Below, piece by piece: positions 57,547 through 64,000 of a stretch of DNA of 64,000 nt; position 1 is the stretch's first letter; the number at the start of each line of letters is the position of its first letter. The position numbers and the translations under genes were made by a program. Source of the DNA: Serinus canaria (Eukaryota; Chordata; Aves; Passeriformes; Fringillidae); NCBI RefSeq assembly GCF_022539315.1, contig NC_066336.1, forward strand, positions 4,220,600 to 4,284,599, given 5' to 3'. A model generated the notes under the pieces. The model saw only the letters and a program-made list of their open reading frames with translations, was not told the DNA's origin and did not search any database.

Positions 57547-58132
57547 CTGCAGGTTGTAGTGAGTACCAACAGGTTGTAGTGAATACCAACAGATTGTAGT
57601 GAATAACAAGAGGTTGTAGTGAGTACCAATAGGTTGTAGTGACTACCAATAGGTTGTAGTGAATACCAATGGGTTGTAGTGAGTACCAACATGTTATAGT
57701 GAGTACCAGCAGGTTGTAGTGAGTACCAAGAAGTTATAGTGAGTACCAACGGGTTGTAGTGAGTACCAGCAGGTTGTAGTGAGTACCAACGGGTTGCAGT
57801 GAATACTTACGGGTTGTAGTGAGTACCAAGAAGTTATAGTGAATACCAACAGGTTGTAGTGAGTACCAACGGGTTGTAGTGAGTACCAGCAGGTTGTAGT
57901 GAGTACCAAGAAGTTATAGTGAGTACCAACGGGTTGTAGTGAGTACCAGCGGGTTGTAGTGAGTACCAGCGGGTTGTAGTGAGTACCAAGAAGTTATAGT
58001 GAATACCAACAGGTTGTAGTGAGTACCACCGGGTTGTAGTGAGTACCAAGAAGTTATAGTGAGTACCAGCAGGTTGTAGTGAGTACCAGCGGGTTGTAGT
58101 GACTACCAACGGGTTGTAGTGAGTACCAAGAG
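57547..58132. repeat. Minisatellite, 20 bp unit x 29, donor-like hexamer
   Basis: The unit is GTTGTAGTGAGTACCAACGG, with an exact 20-bp period. Twenty-one of 29 units carry GTGAGT; the rest have GTGAAT or GTGACT. It ends about 130 nt before exon o. Confidence 0.98.
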
Positions 58133-58236
58133 GGAGCAGCGCTTTCCTTGCTGCTGCAGGAAGGGCTGAGCAGCTGTGGCCTCCAGAGGAGGCTCCTGCC
58201 TGTGTGGTGTGGCCAGGAGCTGCGTGGGGTCACTGA

Positions 58237-59170
<934 letters not shown>

Positions 59171-59177
59171 TTTTTTT

Positions 59178-59233
59178 CATCTCCTCAACTCTCTTTCCCA
59201 AGCTGCTCCTTGGGAAAGAGAGTTGAGGAGATG
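59178..59233. repeat. Perfect inverted repeat, 25-bp arms, 6-nt loop
   Basis: Arm 59178-59202 starts CATCTCCTCAACTC and arm 59209-59233 is its exact complement, separated by CTGCTC. There is no mismatch, and pairing stops at both outer ends. Confidence 0.97.
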
Positions 59234-60170
<937 letters not shown>

Positions 60171-60221
60171 TGAGCAAAGAGTCCTTTCTGGGGTGATCTT
60201 GTACCCAAAGGGGAGTTGGAT

Positions 60222-60460
60222 GTGGGAGAGCACAGAATCCCAGCATTCCTGAGGGTGGGAAAGCCCTCCAAGCCCATCCAGTCCAAGCTGTGCCCAGTCC
60301 CCACCTTGTCACTGAGTGCCACATGCAGCCATTCCTTGGACACCTCCAGGGATGGGCACTCCAAACCTCTCTGGGCAGTTCCAAGGCCTGACCATGCAGA
60401 AATTCCTCCTGGTGTCCAACCTGACCTCCCCTGGCACAGCTCAAGGCTTTTTCCTCTTCT
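60222..60460 (-). mobile_element. CR1 fragment in the intron between CUB7 and Sushi7
   Basis: ACAGAATCCCAGCATTCCTG, AGTGCCACATGCAGCCATTC, CACCTCCAGGGATGGGCACT and GAAATTCCTCCTGGTGTCCA match the antisense 3' part of a CR1 subfamily. The intron is only 588 nt. Confidence 0.75.
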
Positions 60461-60545
60461 CCTGTCCCTGTTCCCTGGGATCTGATCAAACCATTCCTAT
60501 CAAGCCTGTGGTGATCCAGAAATTCAGATCAAAACTCCAACATGA

Positions 60546-61350
<805 letters not shown>

Positions 61351-61790
61351 CCTCCAGGGAGAGATTTCCTTGGATCCCACACCCTGAACATCCTTGCTCC
61401 CTGCTTTGCTGACCCACTGACATTAACTCTGCTGTTAATTGCACCTGCACTAATTAAGTTCTGTGTGGTGAGGGTCCTTGAGATGGAGACAATTCCTACT
61501 CTGCCAAAACTTCCAGGAAGTGATTTCCTTGGATCCCACACCCTGAACACCTTCTGTCCCTGCTTTGCTCATCCATGTGACATTAACTCTCATATTAATT
61601 GCATCTGCACTAATTAATATGTGGTGAGGACCCTGTCTGAGGCACCTCGAGATGGAGACACCTCCTGCTCCTCCAGGAAATTATTTCCTTGTGGATTCCC
61701 CACCCTGACCACGCTTTGCTGATCCATTGACATTAACTCTGCTAATTGCCCATCTGCACTAATTAATGTGAGGATCTTGTGTGACATAGA
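61351..61790. repeat. Tandem repeat, about 150 bp x 3
   Basis: Copies contain TTCCTTGGATCCCACACCCT, TGACATTAACTCT and GCACTAATTAA followed by GTGAGG-like sequence. Confidence 0.92.

Positions 61791-64000
<2,210 letters not shown>

Noticed and set aside
59178..59233. MicroRNA precursor
   Set aside because: Stem is perfect but only 25 bp with a 6-nt loop and no extended lower stem; kept only as an inverted repeat.

Overview
This is eukaryotic DNA, almost certainly from a bird and probably a songbird. It holds an internal piece of one gene, CSMD2 (CUB and Sushi multiple domains 2), read on the + strand. CR1 LINE 3' ends typical of birds and two LTR-type elements resembling songbird families support the bird assignment. 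The window has no start codon, promoter, stop codon or poly(A) site for the gene; it enters and leaves inside introns.

Eighteen coding exons can be placed with AG/GT borders, and their phases join without a break except at one point. They total 2906 nt and encode, in order, the end of the CUB2-Sushi2 linker, Sushi2, CUB3 (part), Sushi3, CUB4, Sushi4, CUB5, Sushi5, CUB6, Sushi6, CUB7, Sushi7 and the start of CUB8. The exon for the second half of CUB3 is absent. Phase arithmetic and the family pattern predict about 113 nt, and a 500-N assembly gap (25588-26087) lies in exactly that intron. CSMD2 is chosen over CSMD1 and CSMD3 from the linker before Sushi2 (VGVSQGH), RARMCD at the start of CUB3, the [10 protein letters not shown] junction before Sushi4 and the CDEPEV start of Sushi6.

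The other 95% of the window is intron, and a very large share of it is tandem repeat: more than 40 separate arrays with units from 4 bp to about 300 bp, nearly all with unrelated units. In 11 introns an array starts within about 200 nt of the 5' splice site. Two arrays copied part of an exon with its splice signal: a second acceptor plus 23 nt of exon lies 83 nt before the CUB3 exon (17761), and four degenerate donor copies follow the exon ending at 23420. Another array repeats a GTGAGT donor-like hexamer 21 times.

Mobile DNA comprises a solo LTR beside the gap, an ERVL-like LTR with an internal 192-bp duplication, and several CR1 ends, two of which have been drawn into tandem arrays. No second gene, RNA gene, CRISPR array or operon is supported. 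Long open frames lie in stop-free repeats and are not genes. I found no new biochemical system; the notable biology is the relation between minisatellites and splice sites.
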